Shown here one piece after another: positions 27,649 through 36,073 of a stretch of 64,000 nucleotides of DNA. Position 1 is the stretch's first letter; every line of letters starts with the position of its first letter. The notes below the pieces were generated by a model. It searched no databases, was not told the DNA's origin, and saw nothing but the letters and a program-made list of their open reading frames with translations. This DNA comes from Nitrospinae bacterium bin107 (lineage in GTDB: Bacteria > UBA8248): positions 62,001-126,000 of the forward strand of contig MPNJ01000003.1 in NCBI GenBank assembly GCA_002238965.1. Direction: 5' to 3'. A program made the translations under genes and the position numbers.

Positions 27649-28242
27649 CTAGTTCGATTTTTTACGGCGGGGTGTCTCGCTGGAAGGGAAAAGAGTAACG
27701 TTGACTCTCTGGTCATCCGAGCCATGAACTATCGTTTTATCTTCTTTCAAATTTAATTCTATTTTGGCGCCGACTAACCGGTTCTTTCCTTCCCATACGC
27801 GAGGGCTGCCCGTCAAGATTGCGATGCCGGTTGATTCTCGATATTCGAGTCGGGCAGCAGTGGCGAACCTTCGTTTTGCTTGATTCATCTCTACGTTTCC
27901 GATGGCCACGATTCTATCGATTTCCCCCGCTCTGCCTTTTGGGGTTGGCTTTCGCTTGGAGCCGTATTGTTTGGTTTCCAGCGTATAAATTTCGAGGCGA
28001 TTCGCCTTTAGTCTCATCTTCCCCTGGTTCGCTTCCACATTCCCGATGAACACGATGAAATTCTTCCGACTGTTTACTTCCATTTTATCGGAGACAATGT
28101 GGATCTGTACTCGGCGGTTTAAGTGACCTTTTTTGTCTTTTTCCTGTGCAGATAAATTAGTGCCGCTCCACACCAAAAGACCTAAGAATATCCCCAGGCC
28201 AATGAGGGTAAGACGTATCAGGCGGTAGTTTTTCAGTTTCAA
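27649..28242 (-). CDS. lptA: LPS transport periplasmic protein LptA
   Basis: A 197-residue protein with an N-terminal signal segment (about 8-31) and an OstA/LptA beta-jellyroll domain. Typical repeats are visible: [26 protein letters not shown] style strands, then a second [12 protein letters not shown] unit. LptA forms the periplasmic bridge carrying LPS from LptC to LptD/E. It is positioned between lptC and lptB as in most diderms. The middle of the protein carries a basic insert ([11 protein letters not shown]) that is not typical. Confidence 0.88.
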   Translation of the reverse strand: MKLKNYRLIRLTLIGLGIFLGLLVWSGTNLSAQEKDKKGHLNRRVQIHIVSDKMEVNSRKNFIVFIGNVEANQGKMRLKANRLEIYTLETKQYGSKRKPTPKGRAGEIDRIVAIGNVEMNQAKRRFATAARLEYRESTGIAILTGSPRVWEGKNRLVGAKIELNLKEDKTIVHGSDDQRVNVTLFPSSETPRRKKSN

Positions 28243-28276
28243 AACAGCCCTCCATCAGGGAATGGCCGTATATTCT

Positions 28277-28888
28277 TCAGTTGGCGCGTGTCAGCTTATT
28301 TTCCCTTTTCTCCATGAGGGAATGTCCGCTCCCACCGTATATCGTAGCGCTGACTTTCTCCTTCAGCTTGTACTTCCCGATATCGGTATGCCCCTGTAGA
28401 CCGGTTCCGACAAGACGAAAACGAGCCCCCTCCATTAAGACCTTCGAATCCGAATCAATACGTTTCTCTTTTGAGTGAAAATACAAAGAATCTGTTTTCA
28501 TCGAAACGCCATTAGAAGCCAGGATGGTAACATTTCCGCTGATTCTAATGTTCCGGCTTTCATTTTGCATGGTTCCTTCTTGAGCAGTCACATGCGAGGG
28601 ATCACCTTCATCCGAGTAAAACCGAAGCTTCAGGTTCTTAAGAATGGTCAAGCCTTTTTGGCGATAGACCTTGGCGGAGTCAGCCCACAACTCCCATTCC
28701 CTAACACCTTTTGTGTTCTGGACAACATGCATTTTATCTATGTTTAGGTCCGCATCCGAGTTTGTGAGCGAAAATTCTCCTAAATGGAGTTGATGATTTG
28801 AAGAACCCAAGATGAAATAGGCAATAGTACCGCCCATCACGAGCAGAAAGCCCAGCAACACCGTTCTCAGCATCTTACGGAATAGCAT
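28277..28888 (-). CDS. lptC: LPS export protein LptC
   Basis: A 203-residue bitopic protein: one N-terminal membrane helix (about 7-28) and a periplasmic OstA-like beta domain that hands LPS to LptA. Family features include the WELWADSAKVYRQKG segment and a VTAQEGTM turn. ATG 28888 was chosen because AGAAGG precedes it at good spacing; the longer frame to 28936 has no support. The 190-bp gap to tsaE holds a direct repeat of GTTACATC (28992-28999 and 29001-29008) and a CTTTAC/GTAAAG hairpin near 29050 without a U-tract. Confidence 0.85.
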   Translation of the reverse strand: MLFRKMLRTVLLGFLLVMGGTIAYFILGSSNHQLHLGEFSLTNSDADLNIDKMHVVQNTKGVREWELWADSAKVYRQKGLTILKNLKLRFYSDEGDPSHVTAQEGTMQNESRNIRISGNVTILASNGVSMKTDSLYFHSKEKRIDSDSKVLMEGARFRLVGTGLQGHTDIGKYKLKEKVSATIYGGSGHSLMEKRENKLTRAN

Positions 28889-29078
28889 CGCAAACCTTCT
28901 GAAACACAGGCGGTATTCAACGACAGCACATGTCATATCTGTGATAAGAAACTCATCCCTCCAAAGCCATGAAATTTATTTTCTCGTACTGGTTACATCT
29001 GTTACATCAAAGAAGATAAGCAAAAACAACACCCTGTAAGATTGCCACCCTTTACTTTCTTTGTAAAGAAGAAATATC

Positions 29079-29492
29079 TCACGGACGGGATATGAATAGG
29101 CGTCTACTTTCATCTTCCACAAACTCAAACTTGACGTGAGTCGATACAGAGAAACGCCATTTTTCCACATGGTTAGGCCACTCAATTAAAACAAAATCAC
29201 CCTGACCGATATGATCCCACAAACCCATTTCCATGAGGTCTGAATCTTTGGGAAGCCGATATAAATCGATGTGGTGGGTAGGGGGCAAGGTCGGATAATG
29301 GTGAATATAGACGAATGTGGGGCTTCTGATAATTTGCCCTTCTCCCCCCGGCATCGATTCGATAAAACCTTTTGCAAATACAGTTTTCCCAGCGCCTAAA
29401 TCGCCATCGAGCAAAATGACCTCGCCGGGTCTCGATACTTTCGCCAAGCGAGCACCCAGTTCGGCTGTTTGCTCTACCGAATCACTTTGCAT
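29079..29492 (-). CDS. tsaE: tRNA t6A biosynthesis ATPase TsaE
   Basis: A 137-residue P-loop protein of the TsaBDE complex that makes N6-threonylcarbamoyladenosine at position 37 of ANN-decoding tRNAs. The Walker A is GDLGAGKT; the RSPTFVYIHHYP and HIDLYRL blocks and the IEWPNHVEKW segment are diagnostic. ATG 29492 is the first ATG near the expected start and lies 14 bp after the nnrDE stop. Its Shine-Dalgarno is poor, and a few N-terminal residues could be missing. It forms a unit with nnrDE and pdxJ. Confidence 0.9.
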   Translation of the reverse strand: MQSDSVEQTAELGARLAKVSRPGEVILLDGDLGAGKTVFAKGFIESMPGGEGQIIRSPTFVYIHHYPTLPPTHHIDLYRLPKDSDLMEMGLWDHIGQGDFVLIEWPNHVEKWRFSVSTHVKFEFVEDESRRLFISRP

Positions 29493-29505
29493 CTCAAAGG
29501 GAAAT

Positions 29506-31080
29506 TCAAACAGTTTCAGAATCTCCTGCCTCCATGAGCACTTTCCTTCTCGCCTTGGGAAGAGCCTGTAAAATATCAGTTGCCGTGATTCCGAGCCCGC
29601 CCACTTCCGAGGATGCCAATTCTCCTGACATGCCATGCAGATAAACCCCGCATATCAAAGACCATTTTCGGGAAAGCCCTTGAGCGAGCAAAGCGCCAAT
29701 AACCCCCGCCAATACATCTCCACTGCCTGCGGTAGCCATATTGGAATTTCCAGTGGGGTTGTACCAGATTTCTCCATCCGATGTGGCGACAATTGTTCCC
29801 CAGCCCTTTAAGGCGATGTCAAGATGATGGTGCGAGGCAAATGAGTTTGCGTGTGTAATGCGATCTTCTTGTACTTCTTGTGTCGAGAGCCCAAGGAGCC
29901 TTGCCATTTCTCCTGGGTGTGGCGTCAGGATCAATTGAGCGAGTCTGCCGTCCAGGATAGTCAAATCCTGAGCAAGCGCATTCAGACCATCGGCATCAAG
30001 GACAACGGGTGCGTCAATGTGTTGGATGAGCAAATGGACAAGCTCAATAGTTCTCGGGTTCGTCTGAAGCCCGGGTCCTATCACCAAAGCATTCATGTCT
30101 TCTGAACGCTCAACGAGAAAATCGAATGCCGAGGCGTCAATTGATCCAGACTCAGTGGCCGGCAAAGACAAAGTCATGATTTCAGGGTATTTACTCTCCA
30201 CCAGGGGAGAAATACTTTCAGGCACCGCAAGCGTCACCCGGCCTGCGCCCGTGCGAAGGGCCGACATGGCCGTCATCAATGCGGCTCCTGACATACCGGG
30301 CGCGCCAGCTACCAACAAAAGATGGCCGGCATCCCCTTTGTGCGCATCAGGGCGTCTTTCTGGTAAATTCTCAGCCACATCCGAAGGTTCCGTAACGTGG
30401 AGTGAAATATCTTCTTCTTTCAGGCATTCATGCGGAATCCCGATGTCAAGAGATATGACCTCCCCCACATGCTCAGCCGCCGGCATGAGAAGATGACCCC
30501 GCTTGAGGGCGCCTAAAGCCAAGGTGGTCTTTGCGTTGATATATGGAAGTTCAGCCCTGCCTGTCGTGGAATCGAGTCCAGATGGCATATCAATGGCCAC
30601 GATCGGTATATCGATGGCGGAAAGGATGCGGACGGCCTCCTCTGCAAGACCTCGGGCAGGCGGCCGAAACCCGGTTCCCAGTATGGCGTCCACTACCAGA
30701 TCTGCATTTTTGCCCATCTCTTCCAACAGCGAGGTGTTATCCTCCGCCACCTCTAAGATGGGAATTCGCATCCTATCAAGCGATTTCAAAAAAACTCCCG
30801 GGTCACCTGTGACTTCCCTCAAAGGAAACAAAGTCGCGATATCGACATCGGCTCCTGCATTGAGTAAATGTCTGGCAACAACGAAACCATCCCCACCGTT
30901 GTTCCCTTTTCCGCAAACAATCAGAACACGGAGAGCGGCTCTGCCATATTTTTCCCAAATCTTTTGAGCGGATTTTAACCCTGCCGCCTCCATCAAACAT
31001 GTGGAAGGAATTCCATATTCTTGAATTGCCCTGTTGTCGATATTCGACATTTCCTGGGCTGTTACGACGGGAATCGGCAT
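29506..31080 (-). CDS. nnrDE: bifunctional NAD(P)H-hydrate repair enzyme
   Basis: A 524-residue fusion of an N-terminal YjeF_N epimerase domain (about 1-215, with CGKGNNGGDGFVVARHL and the IPIVAIDMPSGLDSTTG block) and a C-terminal ADP-dependent dehydratase of the ribokinase fold (about 230-515, with DAHKGDAGHLL, LTPHPGEMARLLG and GSGDVLAGVIGA). Together they convert damaged NAD(P)H hydrates back to NAD(P)H. Length matches E. coli NnrDE. The ATG sits 2 bp after the pdxJ stop, so translation is probably coupled. Gene order pdxJ-nnrDE-tsaE is common in Deltaproteobacteria. Confidence 0.94.
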   Translation of the reverse strand: MPIPVVTAQEMSNIDNRAIQEYGIPSTCLMEAAGLKSAQKIWEKYGRAALRVLIVCGKGNNGGDGFVVARHLLNAGADVDIATLFPLREVTGDPGVFLKSLDRMRIPILEVAEDNTSLLEEMGKNADLVVDAILGTGFRPPARGLAEEAVRILSAIDIPIVAIDMPSGLDSTTGRAELPYINAKTTLALGALKRGHLLMPAAEHVGEVISLDIGIPHECLKEEDISLHVTEPSDVAENLPERRPDAHKGDAGHLLLVAGAPGMSGAALMTAMSALRTGAGRVTLAVPESISPLVESKYPEIMTLSLPATESGSIDASAFDFLVERSEDMNALVIGPGLQTNPRTIELVHLLIQHIDAPVVLDADGLNALAQDLTILDGRLAQLILTPHPGEMARLLGLSTQEVQEDRITHANSFASHHHLDIALKGWGTIVATSDGEIWYNPTGNSNMATAGSGDVLAGVIGALLAQGLSRKWSLICGVYLHGMSGELASSEVGGLGITATDILQALPKARRKVLMEAGDSETV

Positions 31081-31082
31081 GC

Positions 31083-31811
31083 TCAGGCGGGGCCTACTCG
31101 TTCAATAATATTCGACATCTCGCGCACGGCTCTCTCAAAACCGACGAAAACAGAATGTGAAACAATGCTGTGGCCAATGTTCAGTTCCTGCAGGTGGGGA
31201 AGTTGGGCCACAGCTTGCACATTGAGATAAGTGAGTCCGTGGCCCGCGTGAACGCCGAGGCCGAGGCCATGGGCTCGTATCGAAGCTTCGCTGAGCGAGG
31301 CCAACTCTTTTTCCTGAGAAAGTTCCCCCCTGGCTTCAGAATAAGCAGCCGTGTTCAGCTCCACGAAATCTGCGCTTAACTCTGTTGCGGCTTCAATTTG
31401 TTCGGGATGAGGGTCGATGAAAAGACTCAAGAGCAGCCCGGCATCTCGCAGCGGCTTCATTAAACCGGCTATCTGTTCGATGTTGCCTGCGACATCCAAG
31501 CCGCCCTCGGTCGTTATCTCCTCGCGCCGCTCCGGAACGAGGGTAACCTGCTCCGGCTTCACATCAAGGGCAATGCCTTGCATCTCAGCTACAGGCGCCA
31601 TCTCGAGGTTGAGCTTGCCCCGAACCACTTGGCGCATCAGCCTCAAGTCCCTGTCCTGGATATGCCTTCTGTCTTCACGAAGGTGAATGGTGATACCTAT
31701 CGCTCCCGCTCGTTCCGCGATGAGTGCAGCCGCCACCGGATCGGGCTCATTCGTCTTTCGCGCTTCACGGATGGTGGCGACATGGTCCACATTCACACAG
31801 AGTTTAGGCAT
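31083..31811 (-). CDS. pdxJ: pyridoxine 5'-phosphate synthase
   Basis: A 242-residue TIM-barrel enzyme that condenses 1-deoxyxylulose 5-phosphate with aminoacetone 3-phosphate to give pyridoxine 5'-phosphate. The N-terminal [15 protein letters not shown], the [13 protein letters not shown] block, the catalytic Glu in NLEMAP and the phosphate-binding [10 protein letters not shown] and NIGHSIV motifs are all present. The ATG at 31811 follows GAGGAGAAAG directly, so an in-frame start 18 bases upstream is rejected. A 112-bp gap with no gene separates it from ftsH. Confidence 0.96.
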   Translation of the reverse strand: MPKLCVNVDHVATIREARKTNEPDPVAAALIAERAGAIGITIHLREDRRHIQDRDLRLMRQVVRGKLNLEMAPVAEMQGIALDVKPEQVTLVPERREEITTEGGLDVAGNIEQIAGLMKPLRDAGLLLSLFIDPHPEQIEAATELSADFVELNTAAYSEARGELSQEKELASLSEASIRAHGLGLGVHAGHGLTYLNVQAVAQLPHLQELNIGHSIVSHSVFVGFERAVREMSNIIERVGPA

Positions 31812-31923
31812 CTTTCTCCTCAACACCATAAGTCCAATACGATGCCAACAGGACGGTCTCCTCCAGAGCGTCAGACTCCAGAGGCGCTTACATCTGCATC
31901 ATAAATCGAAATATAGGGAGAAA

Positions 31924-33843
31924 CTAGGCTTGGCCGGGCGCCAGGTCAGTCGGCGAAGACTGCGGGTCATCACGAGGTTTTTCCTCCGGTTGTGGTGAAG
32001 CCGAAGTGTCTTGTTCGCCAACCTCGTCTTTTCGCTTGCGACTCCTGGTAATCTGCCCGGTTTCCATCAAAGACTCGATATCTTTGAGATCGATGGTTTC
32101 ATACTCGAGCAGCGCATTGGCGAGCAAATCGAGCTTGTCCCGATTTTCCTCAAGCAATTTATACGCTCTCTCATAACTCGACAAAACCATATTCTTCACT
32201 TCATTATCAATTTCAAGGGCCACCTGGTCGCTATAGTCCCTGTGTTGGGAAATTTCACGCCCCAGGAATATCTGCTCATGTTTTTTCCCATATGCCAACG
32301 GACCGAGCTTTTCGCTCATCCCCCATTCACAAACCATGCTTCTCGCCAAGTCAGTCGACGTCTGGATGTCGGCTTTCGCACCTGTCGTTAATTCCTCAAA
32401 AACCAGCATCTCCGCCGCACGTCCACCCATCAGGCAGGCAAGCTGGTTCGTCAAAAATGTTTTGTCGTTGCTATAACGATCCTCGAGAGGCGAAGACCAC
32501 GTGCTTCCCAACGAAAAACCTCGTGGAATGATCGTCACTTTCTCTACGGGGTCCGTCCCCGGTATCAGCAATGAAACAAGGGCGTGCCCCGCTTCGTGAT
32601 AGGCTGTATTTCTCTTCTCTTTTTCGCTGAGCGCCATGCTACGCCGCTCTTTGCCCATCAAAACTTTATCCTTCGCTTCCATCAGATCTTCATTTTCAAC
32701 GGAGCGTTTTCCCCGGCGCGCCGCAAGAAGTGCGGATTCGTTCAAAAGGTTCGCCAGATCAGCGCCCGCAAAGCGCGGAGTTCCACGCGCTATAAGATTC
32801 AAATCGACGGTTTCATCGAGCGGCACCTTCTCCGCATGCACTTTCAAAATCGCCAAGCGCCCTTTTATGTCGGGCAGGGAAACCACAATCTGGCGGTCAA
32901 AGCGACCTGGCCGTAGGAGAGCCGGGTCCAACACGTCCGGGCGGTTCGTCGCCGCTATCAGGATGACCCCATCATTCGATTCAAAACCATCCATCTCGAC
33001 AAGAAGTTGATTCAGCGTCTGCTCACGTTCATCGTGGCCGCCACCGAGTCCAGCGCCCCTATGACGCCCAACAGCATCTATCTCATCAATGAATATGATG
33101 CACGGTGCATTCGCCTTGCCCTGTTCGAACAAATCCCGAACTCTCGACGCCCCGACCCCGACAAACATCTCCACAAAACTAGAGCCGCTTATCGAGAAAA
33201 ACGGCACATCCGCTTCGCCCGCAATGGCCCGCGCCAGCAGGGTTTTACCCGTGCCCGGAGGACCAACCATCAGAACACCTTTGGGAATACGTGCGCCCAG
33301 GCGTGTGAACTTTTGCGGATCGCGGAGAAAATCAACGAGTTCTTCGAGTTCTTCCTTGGCTTCCTCGATGCCGGCCACATCAGCGAACGTGATTTTTTTC
33401 TTCGCGGATTCGGGCATCATTCGTGCTTTGCTCTTACCAAACGACAGAGCTTTCGAACCACCCATTTGCATCTGGCGCATGAAGAAAATCCAAACGCCCA
33501 GCATCACCAGCATAGGCAGCCAACTCAACAACATATTCATATACCAGGAATTTTGTTCTACCGGCTGCGCCGTGATGCGAACACCTTTGGCCCTGAGGGT
33601 GTCGATCAATTTCGGGTCCTTGGGAGCGTGGGTATGGAAGGATCTACCGCTAAGGTAGCGACCCCGGATGTTGTCACCCTGGACAATCACTTCGCTCACC
33701 TGTCCTTCAGACACCGCTTGCAAAAAATCGCTATAAACAACCGTTCTATCCGTCGAGCGTGGGCTATTGAAGGCCTGGAACAAACCCACCATTATCAAGC
33801 CGATAATCAGCCAAAGCGCCAAATTCTTGTAAAATTGATTCAA
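31924..33843 (-). CDS. ftsH: ATP-dependent zinc metalloprotease FtsH
   Basis: A 639-residue membrane-anchored AAA+ protease that degrades damaged and regulatory membrane proteins; in E. coli it also controls LpxC stability. Two membrane helices (about 8-28 and 105-125) flank a periplasmic domain. AAA+ motifs are Walker A GPPGTGKT, Walker [13 protein letters not shown], the FVEMFVG pore loop and the [20 protein letters not shown]. The zinc site is HEAGH with a downstream Asp. The start is TTG 33843, preceded by AAGAAGGAAGG and giving the usual [12 protein letters not shown]-terminus; a GTG frame from 33894 is rejected. An acidic Pro-rich tail ends the protein. Confidence 0.96.
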   Translation of the reverse strand: MNQFYKNLALWLIIGLIMVGLFQAFNSPRSTDRTVVYSDFLQAVSEGQVSEVIVQGDNIRGRYLSGRSFHTHAPKDPKLIDTLRAKGVRITAQPVEQNSWYMNMLLSWLPMLVMLGVWIFFMRQMQMGGSKALSFGKSKARMMPESAKKKITFADVAGIEEAKEELEELVDFLRDPQKFTRLGARIPKGVLMVGPPGTGKTLLARAIAGEADVPFFSISGSSFVEMFVGVGASRVRDLFEQGKANAPCIIFIDEIDAVGRHRGAGLGGGHDEREQTLNQLLVEMDGFESNDGVILIAATNRPDVLDPALLRPGRFDRQIVVSLPDIKGRLAILKVHAEKVPLDETVDLNLIARGTPRFAGADLANLLNESALLAARRGKRSVENEDLMEAKDKVLMGKERRSMALSEKEKRNTAYHEAGHALVSLLIPGTDPVEKVTIIPRGFSLGSTWSSPLEDRYSNDKTFLTNQLACLMGGRAAEMLVFEELTTGAKADIQTSTDLARSMVCEWGMSEKLGPLAYGKKHEQIFLGREISQHRDYSDQVALEIDNEVKNMVLSSYERAYKLLEENRDKLDLLANALLEYETIDLKDIESLMETGQITRSRKRKDEVGEQDTSASPQPEEKPRDDPQSSPTDLAPGQA

Positions 33844-33940
33844 AATGCCTTCCTTCTTTTTACGGGTGAGTATATCTCTAAACCCTGAAAACACGTTATC
33901 AAGATTTTTCTCATCCGTCTACGAGTTAAACTTCAAATCA

Positions 33941-35425
33941 CTAAGCCAACGAACTTAAGAACTTACTATCTTCATTCTCTAGCAACGCTTTAAGGGTAAC
34001 ACCCCTCTTTTCATCCCCATCAAGCCGGAATTCCGCTGAAACCTGGTGCCCTATGATCCATGCCACCTTATCTCCTACAGTCAGGAGTGGTATCCGACTC
34101 CTGAAGGGTCTCGGTACTTTTTGTTCTATGAGGTAATCCTTGAGTTTCTTCTCTTTTGTTCGTCCCAAAGGATGGAATCGATCTCCATCGCGCCGGGTCC
34201 GGATACAAGCATCCACCCCCAGCTTTTCCAGATCAAAACGCGCCTCCCATGCCCCTTTCGTATGATGCGTGAAATCGCATGAAGCCTCTATTTCTAAACA
34301 TAGTGAATGATGGACCGTCTTTCCTGGAATCCGCAGCTTTTTCTCCTCATCCAGCTTAGAGTCAATATGGGAACAACCGAAAATTAGACGGTCATATTCC
34401 CTTCTCGCTTCCAAGCCACCCGGCAAACTCAACACTGCTGAGGGCTTATCCCCCATTGCCAGGCCTTCCAGGTCTTCAATCCATTTTCGCAGAGCACGCC
34501 TGCGGGCGTGAGCAGGCGATTCGTCCCTGAGCATATTCAGCACCGAGCGCCAAAGCTCGGCTCTAAGCGATTGAGAGAGTTCTTGCACTTCACGTAAAGG
34601 AAAAACAATGAGTTCCCCATTATCTTCACGGATGAATTTCGCACGCAAATCCTTGGACATTTCATTTATGAAAGAGATAAGCGGGGCCGATATCTCGGCA
34701 CTCTTGGCGATTCCGCTGACAGCCGCATCGCCTATATGTTCTCTTACGACTGGCATAATTTTTTTGCGTATCCGGTTTCTAAGGCGGCTCTCGTCTGCAT
34801 TCGTTTCATCCTCGACCCAAGAGATGCCCTGAGCCTCCAAATATTCCAAGATATCCTTGCGCGACACATTCAGCAAAGGCCGGATGATGTCGAACCCGTC
34901 TTCTCCTTTCGACGATAATGGGGTCCGCCACTTCATGCCTGAAATCCCTCTCACGCCTGCTCCTTCAAATAAACGCATGAGCACGGTTTCAGCTTGATCA
35001 TCTATGTTGTGGGCCAACGCGAGTGTATCGGCGCCAATCTCCTTGGCGACCGTCAGAAAAGCCAAACGTCTCGATTCGCGAGCAGCTCCTTCGAGTCCCA
35101 ATTGCGCTATTCGAGACACACGAACATGCTCGCAACGAAAATCGATGTTGAATCGCAAACAGATCTGCTCGGCATGCGCAGCATCTTTTTTTGAAAGATC
35201 TCCACGGAGCCCGTGTTCTACATGAACAGCACACAAGTGTTGTGATTTCGGCAGGGTCGACTTTAAGGATAATAATAGAGCCGTGGAATCCGCGCCACCG
35301 GAAAAACCGACCAGCAAAGGGGTAGACTTGGCCTTATAAACAGATTTTTTGAGACCCTTTCTCACCTTGGCTTCAAATGCTTTTTTGATCTTCAAGATAG
35401 TGGTTGGCGAGGCATCCGATATCAC
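33941..35425 (-). CDS. tilS: tRNA(Ile)-lysidine synthase
   Basis: A 494-residue enzyme that converts C34 of tRNA-Ile(CAU) to lysidine so that it reads AUA. The PP-loop ATP site is GFSGGADSTAL near residue 40, with HVEHGLRG and ALAHNIDDQAETVLMRL blocks. A substrate-binding domain and a C-terminal TilS_C region (ending near PLLTVGDKVAWIIGHQVSAEFR) follow. The start is GTG at 35425 with GGGGAGG upstream. It begins only 31 bp after a CAT-anticodon tRNA gene and ends about 100 bp before ftsH, the widespread tilS-ftsH pairing. Confidence 0.94.
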   Translation of the reverse strand: MISDASPTTILKIKKAFEAKVRKGLKKSVYKAKSTPLLVGFSGGADSTALLLSLKSTLPKSQHLCAVHVEHGLRGDLSKKDAAHAEQICLRFNIDFRCEHVRVSRIAQLGLEGAARESRRLAFLTVAKEIGADTLALAHNIDDQAETVLMRLFEGAGVRGISGMKWRTPLSSKGEDGFDIIRPLLNVSRKDILEYLEAQGISWVEDETNADESRLRNRIRKKIMPVVREHIGDAAVSGIAKSAEISAPLISFINEMSKDLRAKFIREDNGELIVFPLREVQELSQSLRAELWRSVLNMLRDESPAHARRRALRKWIEDLEGLAMGDKPSAVLSLPGGLEARREYDRLIFGCSHIDSKLDEEKKLRIPGKTVHHSLCLEIEASCDFTHHTKGAWEARFDLEKLGVDACIRTRRDGDRFHPLGRTKEKKLKDYLIEQKVPRPFRSRIPLLTVGDKVAWIIGHQVSAEFRLDGDEKRGVTLKALLENEDSKFLSSLA

Positions 35426-35456
35426 CTGAACTATCCTCCCCTAAGCGGCGAGGAAA

Positions 35457-35533
35457 TGGTAGCGGCGGAGGGACTTGAACCCCCAACACTACGGATATGA
35501 GCCGTATGCTCTAACCGGTTGAGCTACGCCGCC
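35457..35533 (-). tRNA. tRNA with CAT anticodon (elongator Met likely; Ile2 possible)
   Basis: The 77-nt cloverleaf on the minus strand has acceptor 5' strand GGCGGCG, the D-arm starting at TAGCTCAA, anticodon stem TACGG/CCGTA around loop CTCATAT (anticodon CAT), and the T-arm loop TTCAAGT. The discriminator is A and CCA is encoded. Position 1-72 is a G-T wobble; the absence of the C1-A72 mismatch argues against initiator tRNA. CAT also fits tRNA-Ile2, the TilS substrate, and tilS is directly downstream, so identity should be tested. It follows two small genes by 13 bp. Confidence 0.9.
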
Positions 35534-35546
35534 AGAATGCACCCCG

Positions 35547-35702
35547 TCAGGGAGACTGCTTGGGTCGGAAGATGGCGAAAATAAACATGGCCGAGAGAAT
35601 ATAGAAAAAAACCTGTATGCCAATGTCATCCATGCGAAAGCCTACCATCAAGCATAAATACCCCAAAAAGAGCAATATCAGAATTTCGATTTCACGCCTC
35701 AT
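35547..35702 (-). CDS. 51-residue hydrophobic membrane protein
   Basis: A 51-codon gene: a charged N-terminus (MRREIE), a hydrophobic stretch of about residues 6-22, a short polar turn (FRMDDIG), a second hydrophobic stretch of about 29-45, and a basic end (FRPKQSP). It would be a two-helix membrane peptide. Its ATG overlaps the stop of the Cys-rich gene upstream in an ATGA arrangement, implying translational coupling, and it ends 13 bp before the tRNA. I do not recognise the family. The coupling and the clean two-helix pattern are the main support. Confidence 0.6.
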   Translation of the reverse strand: MRREIEILILLFLGYLCLMVGFRMDDIGIQVFFYILSAMFIFAIFRPKQSP

Positions 35703-35890
35703 TTGTCATTTGCTCCCTGTTCTAGGCCTTCGGACGAAGACGGCATTTCCTTCGATTGCGTTTGCTGTAACCTCAAGTCCGGTGAAAATTCCGGACAAAA
35801 AATCGCCCCGTTCGGTTCATTGCGATACTTCAGGCGGCAACCCTCTCGCCAAGCGCAGACAGCGCACTCACGAACTCCCTGGTAGGCCAC
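35699..35890 (-). CDS. small cysteine-rich protein
   Basis: A 63-residue protein with four Cys in the pattern ECAVCAWREGCRLKY and, 12 residues on, FCPEFSPDL. The C-x2-C-x5-C then Cys spacing suggests a zinc or Fe-S site. I believe similar CAWR-type small proteins occur in Deltaproteobacteria but cannot name a family. GTG 35890 is selected because GGAAGGAGA lies about 8 nt upstream; a longer frame to 36019 is possible, with a hydrophobic stretch before the GTG. Its stop overlaps the next ATG. The 183-bp gap up to proS holds nothing else. Confidence 0.6.
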   Translation of the reverse strand: MAYQGVRECAVCAWREGCRLKYRNEPNGAIFCPEFSPDLRLQQTQSKEMPSSSEGLEQGANDK

Positions 35891-36073
35891 GCTTGAATAT
35901 CTCCTTCCAAAATTCCGCCTCACTATCAGGAGCAAAATATAAATGCCTGGAACCGAAAACGTCAAGTTTTCTATTTTTTTCGGCTTTCCCTTCCCATGAA
36001 CCCCAGAGCCGAACCGCACTTCATAGAAAATCCAAAAACAGCTTCAAAACAAAAAACCTGAAAACCCTGTGAA

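Noticed and set aside
33007-33888. 293-codon plus-strand frame opposite ftsH
   Set aside because: It lies fully within ftsH, whose motifs are unmistakable; the antisense product has no domain pattern.
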